A DNA stretch of 64,000 bases, from contig NZ_CP034036.1 of NCBI RefSeq assembly GCF_005484965.1, forward strand, positions 124,001-188,000. The letters run 5' to 3'. This DNA is from Brenneria nigrifluens DSM 30175 = ATCC 13028 (lineage in GTDB: Bacteria; Pseudomonadota; Gammaproteobacteria; Enterobacterales; Enterobacteriaceae). This document shows positions 1-10,837 of the stretch, piece after piece. The position numbers and the translations under genes are program-made. Under the pieces are notes generated by a model. It did no database searches and was not told the origin of the DNA. It was given only the letters and a program-made list of their open reading frames with translations. Within the stretch, counting starts at the first letter, position 1; each line of letters begins with the position of its first letter.

Positions 1-1562
1 GTGGCGCCGTGTCCGATCTGGCTGACCGTCTCGGCGATCAGTCCCTCAATCTCTTTGGCCGCCTGCGAACTGCGCTGCGCCAGATTGCGCACTTCGCCGG
101 CCACCACGGCGAAACCCCGGCCTTGCTCGCCGGCGCGGGCGGCTTCAACTGCGGCGTTCAGCGCCAGAATATTGGTCTGGAAGGCGATGCCGTTAATCAC
201 CGAGGTGATCTCGGCGATACGCCTGGAGCTGTGTTCAATATCATTCATGGTTTTCACCACGTTGTTCACCTGCTCGCCGCCTTGCTTCGCGGTCTGGGAC
301 GCGCCGATCACCAGGGTGTTGGCGTGGTGGGCATTGTCGGCGTTCTGTTTGACCGTTGCTGTTAGCTGCTCCATGCTGGCGGCGGTCTGTTCAACGGCGG
401 CCGCCTGCTGCTCGGTGCGCGAGGAGAGGTCGGTGTTGCCGGCGACGATCTCCCCCGCGGCGGTGAAGATCTGACTGACGCCGACGCGGATCTCGTCGAT
501 CATGTTATGCAGATTGGCATTCATTTTCGCCATCGCCCGGATAAGCTGCCCCAGCTCATCGCGGCGGGTGGTTTCGACTGTCATGGTCAGATCGCCGGTT
601 GCGATGCGTTCGGCCATATCCAGCGTGGTATTCAGCGGGGTGGTGATTTGGCGTGAGATAAACCAGGAGATCAGTAACCCGAGGATGAGGGTAATCAGCG
701 CGGTAACGCCCATCTGGATCTCGGAAGCGCGAATATCCTGCTGGGTGAACTGTAGCTGATCCTGAAGCAGGGATTGGATGATGGCATTGAGTTCGTCGGC
801 ACTGGTCGCCATTTGCCGCGCCTGCGCCAGCTCTTCCTGATAGGCCGGCATATAAGCCATGGCCCGCTCTTCATAGCTGTTCATGGTGCTCAGGACCGGC
901 GCGAGTATCGCCTGTTGTTCGGCGGGCAGGCTCTGGTAAAGCGTCGTCAGCGAGGTTTGCGCATCGTCAATGGCGGCGGCGAGTTCATCCGCGGATTCTT
1001 TGTCCCGGGATAACAACAGGCCGCGGACATGATAACGAACCGCCGTCAGTTTCAGGTTCAGATCGGCAAGCAGCAACTGAAGCGACAGATTATAACCGTC
1101 GGCGTTTAATTGATCGCCCAGTTCTTTTAATGGTTTTTCCGTTTCGGAAATATTCCAGCTTTTCCTGACGTCGTCCTTTTTGTGAATGGCATCAACGTAG
1201 TTTTTCTGCCGTTGCTGATATTCGGCGATAACGGTTTCGATATGGGCGAATTGTTCTCTGGCTTTTTCCGGCCAGTTCCAGCCTTTGGCTTCAGATACAT
1301 ACTTATTGATATTCTCAATATGGGTAATATTTTGCTTTATATCTTCCGGGGAGTATGTGGCGCTATAGCGTACCCGATAATATTTTGCCTGGTTAATTTC
1401 ATTATTGATACTGCTGCTTAAATTGACTTTATCAATACTTTCTTTTAATTCTTCAATATGCATAACGCCTGCGCCGGCAATAATTACCGTCATCATTATG
1501 ATCAGGAAGAAGCCTAAGCCTAATTTCTTACCGACGTTGATATTTTCAAATTTTATAGCCAT
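1..1562 (-). CDS. Methyl-accepting chemotaxis protein (3' end outside window)
   Basis: Inner-membrane chemoreceptor that senses a ligand in the periplasm and signals to CheA/CheW. Reading the minus strand from ATG at 1562 gives an open frame to the window edge, about 520 residues. A first membrane segment lies at about residues 14-34 (LGFFLIIMMTVIIAGAGVMH), followed by a helical periplasmic domain of about 170 residues, a second membrane segment (VTALITLILGLLISWFI), a HAMP region and the conserved signalling tip (AVEAARAGEQGRGFAVVAGE). The C-terminal methylation helix and any CheR-binding tail are cut off. The ligand cannot be told. A sigma-28 promoter 146 bp upstream places it in the flagellar regulon. 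The family call is very secure. Confidence 0.95.
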   Translation of the reverse strand, partial: MAIKFENINVGKKLGLGFFLIIMMTVIIAGAGVMHIEELKESIDKVNLSSSINNEINQAKYYRVRYSATYSPEDIKQNITHIENINKYVSEAKGWNWPEKAREQFAHIETVIAEYQQRQKNYVDAIHKKDDVRKSWNISETEKPLKELGDQLNADGYNLSLQLLLADLNLKLTAVRYHVRGLLLSRDKESADELAAAIDDAQTSLTTLYQSLPAEQQAILAPVLSTMNSYEERAMAYMPAYQEELAQARQMATSADELNAIIQSLLQDQLQFTQQDIRASEIQMGVTALITLILGLLISWFISRQITTPLNTTLDMAERIATGDLTMTVETTRRDELGQLIRAMAKMNANLHNMIDEIRVGVSQIFTAAGEIVAGNTDLSSRTEQQAAAVEQTAASMEQLTATVKQNADNAHHANTLVIGASQTAKQGGEQVNNVVKTMNDIEHSSRRIAEITSVINGIAFQTNILALNAAVEAARAGEQGRGFAVVAGEVRNLAQRSSQAAKEIEGLIAETVSQIGHGA

Positions 1563-1707
1563 TTTGTTTCTTCCACTATCTTATGAACTGAATACTGACT
1601 CTGGTTTTGCCCCCTTATATGCGAATTATGGGAGACTGCGCCACGAGATTGTCGTGTGAGATACAACATATCGGTATAAAAAATCATACGATAGGATCAC
1701 AGTTAAT

Positions 1708-1734
1708 TTATCGGCAAATTATGGGGAAACTTTA
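1708..1734 (-). promoter_or_regulatory. Sigma-28 (FliA) promoter of the chemoreceptor gene
   Basis: Read on the minus strand, TAAAGTTT (1734-1727), an 11-nt spacer and GCCGATAA (1715-1708) match the enterobacterial FliA consensus at every consensus base. It points at the chemoreceptor ATG at 1562, leaving a 5' leader of about 140 nt. Confidence 0.9.
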
Positions 1735-1801
1735 CTATCTCTATTGCTTATCAATATGCAAATAAAGTCTGGAAGAGGGAGAATATTCGATAATTTATAA
1801 T

Positions 1802-1835
1802 AAAAAAACCGGAACAAAGACGGTTATTCCGGTTT
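1802..1835 (-). terminator. Rho-independent terminator of sodA
   Basis: Minus strand: stem AAACCGGAA paired with TTCCGGTTT around a 12-nt loop, running into a T tract, 41 bp after the sodA stop codon. Confidence 0.85.
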
Positions 1836-1875
1836 GCTTTGCCACCGCCCGGACAGGGCGGCGGCGGGAAACGGC

Positions 1876-2502
1876 TTATTTTTTCGCTTCTGCGAAACGT
1901 TTGGCCGCTTCGTCCCAGTTTACGACGTTCCAGAACGCTTTGATGTAATCCGGGCGACGGTTCTGATATTTCAGATAATAGGCATGTTCCCATACGTCCA
2001 GACCCAGGATGGGGTAGCCGGATGCGCCGGAAATAGCTTCGCCCGACAGCGGGCTATCCTGATTGGCCGTGGATACCACCGCCAGTTTGCCGTCATCTTT
2101 CAGCACCAGCCAGGCCCAGCCGGAACCAAAGCGGGTTGCCGCGGCCTGTTCGAATTTTTCTTTGAAAGTATCGATGCTGCCGAAATCACGCTCGATGGCG
2201 GCTTTCAGATCGCCGGCCAGCGTGGTGCCCAGCTTCAGGCCTTTCCAGAACAGGCTGTGGTTGGCGTGACCGCCGACGTTGTTACGTAAAACGGTTTTTT
2301 TCTCTGCCGGCACTTTGTCCAGCTTGGTGAGCAGTTCTTCTGCGGACAGCTCGGCGAATTCAGGCAGGGATTCCAGCGCCGCGTTAGCATTATTGACGTA
2401 GGTCTGGTGGTGTTTGGTGTGATGGATTTCCATCGTTTGCTTGTCGAAATGGGGTTCCAGTGCGTCATAAGCATAAGGCAGGGATGGCAGTGAATAACTC
2501 AT
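1876..2502 (-). CDS. sodA: Manganese superoxide dismutase
   Basis: Converts superoxide to oxygen and hydrogen peroxide in the cytoplasm with a Mn cofactor. The 208-residue product starts MSYSLPSLPYAYDALEPHFD, nearly identical to E. coli SodA, and keeps the metal ligands His27, the His of NHSLFWKGL and the Asp/His of DVWEHAYY. The frame stays open 43 codons further upstream, but the ATG at 2502 has a GGAG ribosome site and the family N-terminus, so I start there. A Fur-box-like sequence lies about 165 bp upstream, agreeing with the known iron control of sodA. It has its own terminator. Confidence 0.98.
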   Translation of the reverse strand: MSYSLPSLPYAYDALEPHFDKQTMEIHHTKHHQTYVNNANAALESLPEFAELSAEELLTKLDKVPAEKKTVLRNNVGGHANHSLFWKGLKLGTTLAGDLKAAIERDFGSIDTFKEKFEQAAATRFGSGWAWLVLKDDGKLAVVSTANQDSPLSGEAISGASGYPILGLDVWEHAYYLKYQNRRPDYIKAFWNVVNWDEAAKRFAEAKK

Positions 2503-2666
2503 GTTTAGCATCTCCGTGGTTATAGTGCTGAGTAATTGTAGTGGTGAACTGTGCTGTACCGAAACGCGACATTGCTCACAATTTCCTAGGCCCGGTACAA
2601 GGACAGTATGCGGCGCCGATTTTGTTAGCACCGCGTAAGCACTACGTTCATTATAGTTAATTAAAT

Positions 2667-2685
2667 GATATTGAAAATGATTATT
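2667..2685. promoter_or_regulatory. Fur box-like site upstream of sodA
   Basis: GATATTGAAAATGATTATT matches the 19-bp Fur consensus GATAATGATAATCATTATC at 15 positions. Fur repression of sodA is established in E. coli; binding here is inferred. Confidence 0.6.
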
Positions 2686-2802
2686 CTCGTCCGAACGCGG
2701 TTACCTGCCGGCGTTTAACCCAATATAACAAGCGCTTATGTGGTTAGGGTATGAGGTAAAAACAAATCGGTCTAAGCTCGGCGGCGATTTTCCTGCGCTG
2801 CG

Positions 2803-3636
2803 CTACTCGCTCAGACGCTGCGGATGGGTATAGACGGTGGCGCGCCCCGGACGACAGAACCCCACCAGCGTCAGGTTGCAGCGCTCGGCCACCTCGACGG
2901 CCAGCGAGGTGGCGGCGGAAACCGCGAACAGGATCTCCACGCCGCACATGGCGGATTTTTGCACCATCTCGTAGCTGGCGCGGCTGGAAACCAGCACGGC
3001 GCCCTGCCGCCACGGCTGTTTTGCCCGCATGCCGAGCAGCTTGTCCAGCGCCACATGGCGGCCGACATCTTCACAGCCGCCGCGCAGCGCGCCGTCCGGC
3101 GTAACCCAGGCCGCGGCATGGGTGCAGCCGGTTAACTGGCCCGCCGGCTGTACCTGCTGCAACTGCGCCAGCGCCGATTCAAGGCGGCTGAGCGAGAAGG
3201 TTTGGGTAAATGGCAGGGGCGCAACCGGTTTGCCGATCTCCGCCAACTGCTCCACCCCGCAGACGCCGCACCCGGTGCGGCCATCCATCGCCCGTCTGCG
3301 GTTTTTTAAACCGGCGAAGCGACGGCTGGAAAGTTCGATTTGTACCTCAATGCCGTTGCATATCGGCTGAACATCGATACCGTAAATATCCTGCGGCGCG
3401 GCGATGATGCCTTCCGACAGCGAAAACCCCAGCGCAAATAGCTCCAGGTCTTTCGGCGACGCCATCATCACCACATGTGAAATACCGTTGTAGACCAGCG
3501 CCACGGGCACTTCTTCCGCCAGCCAGTCGGCCTGCGGCCGCGTCAGCGCGCCCTGATGGCTGACGGTACGCCGACAGGCCCCCGTGGGGGGAGTAACCGT
3601 TTGTGGGATAACGCTTTTCACCTGAAATACCTGCAA
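2803..3636 (-). CDS. fdhD: Formate dehydrogenase accessory sulfurtransferase FdhD
   Basis: FdhD passes sulfur from the cysteine desulfurase IscS to the molybdenum cofactor of formate dehydrogenases. The 277-residue product carries the essential CGVCG motif (Cys123 and Cys126), the family GFSLSEGII segment and C-terminal DVGRHVALDKL. Length fits the family. No formate dehydrogenase gene lies in this window; the gene stands alone, divergent from aldB. Confidence 0.95.
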   Translation of the reverse strand: MQVFQVKSVIPQTVTPPTGACRRTVSHQGALTRPQADWLAEEVPVALVYNGISHVVMMASPKDLELFALGFSLSEGIIAAPQDIYGIDVQPICNGIEVQIELSSRRFAGLKNRRRAMDGRTGCGVCGVEQLAEIGKPVAPLPFTQTFSLSRLESALAQLQQVQPAGQLTGCTHAAAWVTPDGALRGGCEDVGRHVALDKLLGMRAKQPWRQGAVLVSSRASYEMVQKSAMCGVEILFAVSAATSLAVEVAERCNLTLVGFCRPGRATVYTHPQRLSE

Positions 3637-3925
3637 GTTAATCGCCTTTAGTCAATGGCGCTATTATTTCACCGCCTCCCCGCGGATGCGAACTTTTCTC
3701 TGCAAATGGCGATCGGGCCCACGTCATGGTTGTGAATTTGTTGATTGATGGTTGCTAAATTGTGACATGCTTCGAAAAGTTACCATTCTCTCTGACCGGC
3801 GGCTGTCATAACGCGCCATCCCCGCATACGATTTAACCATGCTTACCGTGCAGCGATCGTTTTCATATAGCCTCTATTTCCACTGCGGCTCCGCCGCGTA
3901 CCCAAACCGCGAAAAGGAGACTGAA

Positions 3926-5461
<1,536 letters not shown>

Positions 5462-5478
5462 TTCCTTGCTCAATTATG

Positions 5479-5504
5479 GGCCGTTGGGAGACTAACGGCC
5501 TTTT
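5479..5504 (+). terminator. Rho-independent terminator of aldB
   Basis: GGCCGTT (5479-5485) pairs with AACGGCC (5494-5500) around an 8-nt loop and is followed by TTTT. Confidence 0.8.
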
Positions 5505-5600
5505 CCAACCGCGCCCCGCTGCGATTTTCCCCCCGATTCCGCCCGCCGCCGATTGTGCCGACGCTGAACAGGCACTACGCTGTTCACATTACCTATTGAA

Positions 5601-5798
5601 TATACTCGTCATGCTTCAAGTTGCAGATGCGTTGGCTGCGCTCAGTCACCCGAATCACTTACCTGTGTAAGCTCATCGGGATTAAATGAGAGACTTCCTG
5701 TCTCTCACCGGAGGCCAGCCGTTGGCTGGTCAAATTCGTTCCCAACGAATTTGTCCTTCCCTTGCCGCCTTCCTGCAACTCGAATCATTTAGAGTATA
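5601..5798. repeat. ERIC-like repeat with an inserted three-hairpin module
   Basis: This 198-bp element is bounded by inverted ends (tatactcgtcatgcttcaag on the left, a diverged complement ending agagtata on the right) and has a core (CACTTACCTGTGTAAGCTCA) resembling enterobacterial ERIC/IRU repeats. Positions 5688-5753 hold an extra module of three consecutive hairpins: GAGAGAC/GTCTCTC, CCAGCC/GGCTGG and CAAATTCG/CGAATTTG. A longer copy lies at 29195-29467 and a fragment at about 63536. The ERIC name rests on memory of the consensus. Confidence 0.75.
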
Positions 5799-5823
5799 AA
5801 AATCCTATTTTAAGAGGCGGTGC

Positions 5824-6816
5824 ATGACCGACAAGATCGGCTGGATTGATAATTTACGCGCCGTGGCCTGCATGATGGTCGTTCTGATCCACAGCACCAC
5901 CTATTACATTACCGCCGGCGGCGCGCCGGGCGATGTCCACTGGGATGTGGCGAATATCCTTAATTCGGCCTCGCGGGTTTGCGTGCCGCTGTTCTTTATG
6001 ATCTCGGGCTATCTGTTTTTTGGCGAGCGCGGCGCCCGGCGGAAACATTTTGCGCGCATTGGTTTATGCATTCTGTTCTATAGCGCTATCGCTTTGATTT
6101 ATATCGCCGTGTTAACGCCAATCGACCCGCTGAACGCCGCCAGGCAGGTTCTGCAAAAGCCGATTTTTTATCACCTGTGGTTTTTCTACGCCCTTGCGGT
6201 GATCTACCTGTTCTCGCCGCTTATCCGCGTCAAGCCGGTGCCGGGAAAGTATCTGGCTATTTTTATTGCGCTGCTGGCGGCGATCGCCAACCCCAATACG
6301 GGTAGCGTTGAATTTGCCGGCGTCAAACTGTTGCCGGTTAATCTCTATATCTACGGCGATACCTTTTACTATTTGCTGTACGCAGTGGTCGGGCGGGCGT
6401 TAGGGATGCTGGATATCCCCCGCCGCGCGGCGATGGCCGCCATTGCGCTGTTTATTTTATGCGTGTTGCTGGTGGCCATAGGCACCAAGCACCATACGCT
6501 GCTGAACGATAATTTTACCCAGCTGTTTTATATCTACTGCGGGCCGTTGGTGTTTCTGGCGGCGGTCAGTCTGCTGGCGATCTTCAAACGCTGGATGAAT
6601 CACCGGGTTTGGCCCGGATTGGCCTTGATATCGCGCCATTCGCTGGCGATTTACGGTTTCCATGCGCTGATTATCCATTACCTGCGCACCCATGATATGG
6701 CGATCTCGGACCGCCCGATGCTGGATATTTTCTATATCTTTATCGTTGCGCTACTGAGCAGCCTGCTGCTGTCGATGGCGCTGCAAAAAATCGATACCCG
6801 GCGCCTTGTCAGCTAA
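5824..6816 (+). CDS. wecH: O-acetyltransferase WecH (enterobacterial common antigen)
   Basis: Integral membrane acyltransferase-3 protein, 330 residues, about ten hydrophobic segments. It begins DKIGWIDNLRAVACMMVVLIH, the family active-site region with its conserved His, and matches E. coli WecH/YiaH throughout (SASRVCVPLFFMISGYLFFGER, SRHSLAIYGFHALIIHYLRT, IDTRRLVS at the end). WecH O-acetylates N-acetylglucosamine residues of enterobacterial common antigen. Monocistronic, starting 25 bp after the ERIC-like repeat. Confidence 0.9.
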   Translation: MTDKIGWIDNLRAVACMMVVLIHSTTYYITAGGAPGDVHWDVANILNSASRVCVPLFFMISGYLFFGERGARRKHFARIGLCILFYSAIALIYIAVLTPIDPLNAARQVLQKPIFYHLWFFYALAVIYLFSPLIRVKPVPGKYLAIFIALLAAIANPNTGSVEFAGVKLLPVNLYIYGDTFYYLLYAVVGRALGMLDIPRRAAMAAIALFILCVLLVAIGTKHHTLLNDNFTQLFYIYCGPLVFLAAVSLLAIFKRWMNHRVWPGLALISRHSLAIYGFHALIIHYLRTHDMAISDRPMLDIFYIFIVALLSSLLLSMALQKIDTRRLVS

Positions 6817-6925
6817 GATGAAGTGACAAAGAAGGCCGAATCGGGACATGATAGGGATAAATCGGGACCATTTACCTAAATGGCGTAAACCTTTATCGGC
6901 ATAGGCAGCAGAAGGCGGAGCAGAG

Positions 6926-7576
6926 ATGTTAAAGACAGTGGGTAAGTTATTCGCTATCGGCTGGTTAATCGGCGGATTAAGCGCCTGTGATAATCCGTCG
7001 GATAACAACAAGCCGGATCCGCAGCCAACGCCGCCGCCGTTGCAGGCGCCGGAAAATAAACCCGTCGCGCCGGTTGAGCCGCCCGCCGCGCCTGAAGCGC
7101 CGGCGCACAAGGTTTCTCTGCAAAAAGGCAAAATCAGCTTTATGCTGCCGGATGCCTTTTCCGATCAAACTCCGCCGGATGACGTCAACAACGGCGACGC
7201 GGGCAAAGCGCATCTGTTTATCAACAGCGCTTCGCGTCAGCAGGTGGTGTTCTCCGTGGTGCCGCCGCCGGCAGGGCAGATTTTGCGCGCGACCGAGGCG
7301 GGGCTGGAGAGCCTGGGAAACGACATTTTCACCAATATGCAGGGGCAGTATCAGCATATAAAACGGATACGACAACAGCCCGTCACCATCGGCAAGATAC
7401 CCATGCAGCGCATGGATAATGAACTACAGGTCGGCGGCCAGCCGGTGAACTCGATGCTGCTCTACGCCGTGTGGCAGAAGAAAATAGTGACGCTGCAAAT
7501 CAACACCCCGGCCAACCGCGGAGATATCCATCAGGCGCTGATTGAACAGGTGCTGGCGTCGCTGAACTTTGCATAA
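6926..7576 (+). CDS. DcrB-family lipoprotein
   Basis: A 216-residue lipoprotein with lipobox LSAC (Cys21). Asp at the second mature position is an inner-membrane retention signal. A Pro-rich linker (about residues 30-60) leads to a DcrB-like domain (KISFMLPDAFSDQ ... VTLQINTPANR). E. coli DcrB (185 residues) has the same layout, though identity looks modest and the linker is longer. DcrB is needed for phage C1/C6 infection and affects envelope lipoprotein maturation; this gene's role is inferred from family only. It converges on xylB with a 9-bp gap and no obvious terminator. Confidence 0.75.
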   Translation: MLKTVGKLFAIGWLIGGLSACDNPSDNNKPDPQPTPPPLQAPENKPVAPVEPPAAPEAPAHKVSLQKGKISFMLPDAFSDQTPPDDVNNGDAGKAHLFINSASRQQVVFSVVPPPAGQILRATEAGLESLGNDIFTNMQGQYQHIKRIRQQPVTIGKIPMQRMDNELQVGGQPVNSMLLYAVWQKKIVTLQINTPANRGDIHQALIEQVLASLNFA

Positions 7577-7585
7577 CCGGCCGCG

Positions 7586-9052
7586 CTAATGGTCTGACAT
7601 CAGCGGACGAAGCTGCCGGTATAGCGCAGTAAAGGTTTCTCGCTGCTGCGTATAGTAGGCGTGGCGTTGCGCATCAGGCTGATGGACCCGTTCCAAAGGC
7701 AACTGAGGCAACAACGCATCCAGCGGCGTATCGGGGTTGATCGCGATCTGCGCCAGGCGCGCGGCCCCCAAGGCCGGCCCCACGTCGCCGCCGGTGCGGT
7801 ATTCCAGCTCGTGCCCGCTGATATCCGCCAGCATTTGCCGCCAGTAGGCGCTACGCGCGCCGCCGCCAATCAGCGTGATGCGACTGGGCTGCAACCCCGT
7901 CATATGCAGGGCGTCCATACCGTCGGCGAGGGCGAAGCCGACGCCTTCCAGTACCGAGCGAACCAGTTCAGTGCGGCCGTGCTGATGCGTCAGCCCCCAG
8001 AAAGCCCCTTTGGCGTGGGGATTGTTATGCGGCGTACGTTCGCCGGAGAGATAGGGCAGGAACCACAGCGGCGTGGCGGTGTTATCCGCGGGCGTTTCGG
8101 CAACCTCCTGTAGCAGCGCGGGAACGCTTGGCGCATGCGTCAGGCGGGCCACCCAATCAATACAGGAGGCGGCGCTCAGCATCACCGACATCAGGTGCCA
8201 GGTATCAGGCAATGCGTGGCAAAAGCTATGGACGGCGCGCTGCGGATTGCTGAGAAAACCGTTGCTGACGGCAAAGTAAACGCCGGATGTACCGAGCGAC
8301 AACATCGCCTGTCCGGCCTGGTAGAGCCCGACCCCAATCGCCCCGGCGGCGTTATCGCCCCCGCCGGCGATGACCGGGATGCTGTTCATTCCCCAGCGCT
8401 GCGCCGTTTCCGGCCGCAGATATCCGGTGATCTGATTTCCTTCATATAGGGCCGGCATGTGCTCCCGCGTCAGGGAGCAGGCGTCCAGCAATACCTCGCT
8501 CCAGTCGCGTTGCGCCACGTCCAGCCACAGCGTTCCCGCCGCGTCGGACATATCACTGGCGAATTCGCCGGTCAGACGCCAGCGCAGATAATCCTTGGGC
8601 AGTAACACCTTGTCTACCTGACGAAAGATCTCCGCTTCGTGTTCCCGTACCCATTTCAGCTTGGGCGCGGTGAAGCCCGGCATCATCAGGTTGCCGGTAA
8701 TCTGCCGCGAGGTCGGCACCTGTTGTTCCAATTCCCGGCACTGCTGCGCGCTGCGTCCGTCATTCCACAAAATGGCCGGCCGCAGCACCTGCTGCCGGGC
8801 GTCCAGCAGCGTGGCGCCGTGCATCTGCCCGGTCAGCCCCAGCGCTTTAACCGCCCGGAGGTCGTGCTGCGCCGCCAGCGCCTGCAATGCGCTATCGGTT
8901 GCCTGCCACCATGCATCGGGCGATTGTTCCGACCATAACGGATAAGGGCGGGATACGGCTAATGCGGCGCTGTGGCTGGCGATAACCTGTCCCGCTTCAT
9001 TCAGTAAAATGGCTTTAACGCCGGAGGTGCCGAGATCGATGCCGATGTACAT
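7586..9052 (-). CDS. xylB: Xylulokinase
   Basis: Phosphorylates D-xylulose to xylulose 5-phosphate, which enters the pentose phosphate pathway. The 488-residue FGGY-family kinase starts with the phosphate-binding MYIGIDLGTSGVKAILL, has the catalytic aspartate segment GGGDNAAGAIG and the ATP-site segment LIGGGARSAYWRQMLADI. It follows xylA in the same direction after a 118-bp gap containing one GC-rich hairpin, as in E. coli. Confidence 0.96.
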   Translation of the reverse strand: MYIGIDLGTSGVKAILLNEAGQVIASHSAALAVSRPYPLWSEQSPDAWWQATDSALQALAAQHDLRAVKALGLTGQMHGATLLDARQQVLRPAILWNDGRSAQQCRELEQQVPTSRQITGNLMMPGFTAPKLKWVREHEAEIFRQVDKVLLPKDYLRWRLTGEFASDMSDAAGTLWLDVAQRDWSEVLLDACSLTREHMPALYEGNQITGYLRPETAQRWGMNSIPVIAGGGDNAAGAIGVGLYQAGQAMLSLGTSGVYFAVSNGFLSNPQRAVHSFCHALPDTWHLMSVMLSAASCIDWVARLTHAPSVPALLQEVAETPADNTATPLWFLPYLSGERTPHNNPHAKGAFWGLTHQHGRTELVRSVLEGVGFALADGMDALHMTGLQPSRITLIGGGARSAYWRQMLADISGHELEYRTGGDVGPALGAARLAQIAINPDTPLDALLPQLPLERVHQPDAQRHAYYTQQRETFTALYRQLRPLMSDH

Positions 9053-9105
9053 GAAGGACTCCTGGAACGGTTAAGGGATAGGGACTGCGCCTTATACCGC
9101 CGTCA

Positions 9106-9125
9106 TGCCCGCGCAGGCGGGCATC
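9106..9125. repeat. REP-like hairpin between xylA and xylB
   Basis: Perfect 8-bp arms ATGCCCGC and GCGGGCAT around loop GCAG. A similar short palindrome is at 57911-57930. It may stabilise or partly terminate the xylA message. Confidence 0.6.
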
Positions 9126-9170
9126 TTCCATAGCGGGACGCCGGATAAGGGATGAACCGGGAAGCCCGTA

Positions 9171-10490
9171 TTATCCAAATAAATGACGGTTAACGATATT
9201 CTCCAGCAATTCCTGATGACCGCTCTGGTGCTGCGGCGCCAACTGGCGGCTTTCCGCATAGCCGGCCAGTGATTCCAGCGACGCCTTGCCTTGCAGGATC
9301 TGTTGCCCCAGTTCTCCGTTCCAGCCGGCGTAGCGTATGGCGACCAGCTGATTCAGTTGGTCGTCTTCGATCATCCGGGCGGCGGCTTTGAGCGACAGCG
9401 CCAGGGTGTCCATGGCGCCGATGTGGGCATGGAATAGATCGTAGCGGTCGGTGCTCTGGCGGCGGACTTTGGCGTCAAAATTGAGGCCGCCGGTGGTGAA
9501 GCCGCCTGCTTTGAGGATTTCATACATCACCAGCGTATTCTCTTCCACGCTGTTGGGGAACTGATCGGTGTCCCAACCCAGTTGCGGATCGCCACGATTG
9601 GCGTCAACCGATCCAAAAACGCCCAGCGCGATGGCGGTGGCGATTTCATGGTGGAACGAATGGCCCGCCAGCGTGGCATGGTTGGCTTCCACGTTGACCT
9701 TAATCTCTTTTTCCAATCCGAACTGTTTAAGAAAACCATAGACCGTGGCTACGTCGTAGTCGTATTGGTGTTTGGTCGGCTCTTGCGGCTTGGGTTCGAT
9801 CAGCAAGGTTCCCTGGAAGCCGATTTTGTGTTTATGCTCGACCACCATTTGCATAAACCGGCCGATCTGTTCGCGCTCCCGGCGCAGATCGGTGTTAAGC
9901 AGGGTTTCGTAACCTTCGCGTCCGCCCCACAGTACATAGTTTTCGCCGCCCAGCTTCTGGGTGGCGTTCATGGCGCTGAACACCTGCGTGGCCGCCCAGG
10001 CGAAAACTTCGGGGTCCGGATTGGTCGCCGCGCCGGCGCCGTAGCGCGGGTGGGTAAAACAGTTTGCCGTGCCCCACAGCAGCTTGACCCCGCTGCTCTG
10101 CTGCTTTTCCGCCAATACGTCGGCGATGGCGGCGAAGTTATTCAGGTATTCCTTGAGCGAAGCGCCCTCGGGCGCCACATCCACATCGTGGAAACAGTAA
10201 TAGGGCACATCCAGTTTTTGAAAGAATTCAAATGCGATGTCGGCTTTGCGTCTGGCCTGCGCCAGCGCGTCTCCCGCTTGCTGCCACGGGCGCTCAAAGG
10301 CGCCGACGCCAAACATGTCTGAGCCGTTCCAGCAGAATGTGTGCCAGTAAGCGACCGCGAAGCGTAAATGGTCCGCCATGCGTTTCCCCAGAATTTCCTG
10401 CTCTGGGTTGTAGTGACGGAAAGCGAAGGGATTGTCGCTCTGGCCGCCTTCATAGCGGACTTTTTCGATCTGGGCAAAATAGGGTTGCAT
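9171..10490 (-). CDS. xylA: Xylose isomerase
   Basis: Interconverts D-xylose and D-xylulose using two divalent metal ions. The product is 439 residues, the length of the E. coli enzyme. Catalytic-site segments are visible: CFHDVDVAPEG with the catalytic His, VNVEANHATLAGH with metal-binding Glu, and the Asp-rich metal loop SVDANRGDPQLGWDTDQFP. It is the first gene of xylAB, divergent from xylFGH across a 347-bp control region. Confidence 0.97.
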   Translation of the reverse strand: MQPYFAQIEKVRYEGGQSDNPFAFRHYNPEQEILGKRMADHLRFAVAYWHTFCWNGSDMFGVGAFERPWQQAGDALAQARRKADIAFEFFQKLDVPYYCFHDVDVAPEGASLKEYLNNFAAIADVLAEKQQSSGVKLLWGTANCFTHPRYGAGAATNPDPEVFAWAATQVFSAMNATQKLGGENYVLWGGREGYETLLNTDLRREREQIGRFMQMVVEHKHKIGFQGTLLIEPKPQEPTKHQYDYDVATVYGFLKQFGLEKEIKVNVEANHATLAGHSFHHEIATAIALGVFGSVDANRGDPQLGWDTDQFPNSVEENTLVMYEILKAGGFTTGGLNFDAKVRRQSTDRYDLFHAHIGAMDTLALSLKAAARMIEDDQLNQLVAIRYAGWNGELGQQILQGKASLESLAGYAESRQLAPQHQSGHQELLENIVNRHLFG

Positions 10491-10837
10491 CGTTGACTCC
10501 TTAGCGGCCTTCCCGAGGGAAGAGAGGTATACGCTTTATATTTAGTCCGGATAACGATTTACTCAATTACGTTATTTTACACTGAAATTAAGAGAATTAT
10601 TAAATGTGCGCTGGGTCGCAAAAATATTGGCGGATTAATCTGGACGCGCTTTGCGGTTTATAAAAATAGAGAAAGTTCGCTGAACAATAAAATATGACCG
10701 CTATCAAAAAATAGCAATTAAACCAAAAAACATAATCGGATGATAAAAATCTGTAATTGCTGATGCGTGGTTTAACGATAATACTCTGTTGGCTATCGGA
10801 GTTCTCTGCCCTGTATTTTGAAAAAAGGTACTCTACG
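10491..10837. promoter_or_regulatory. xylA-xylF divergent control region (CRP and XylR sites)
   Basis: The layout resembles the E. coli xylA-xylF interval as I remember it. TGTGCGCTGGGTCGCA at 10605-10620 fits a CRP site (TGTGA-N6-TCACA, 8 of 10 conserved bases). Its left flank (ctcaattacgttattttaca) and the block at 10729-10756 (gatgataaaaatctgtaatt) closely resemble the E. coli sequence around the XylR operators. I infer xylose activation by XylR plus catabolite control of both directions. Confidence 0.7.
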
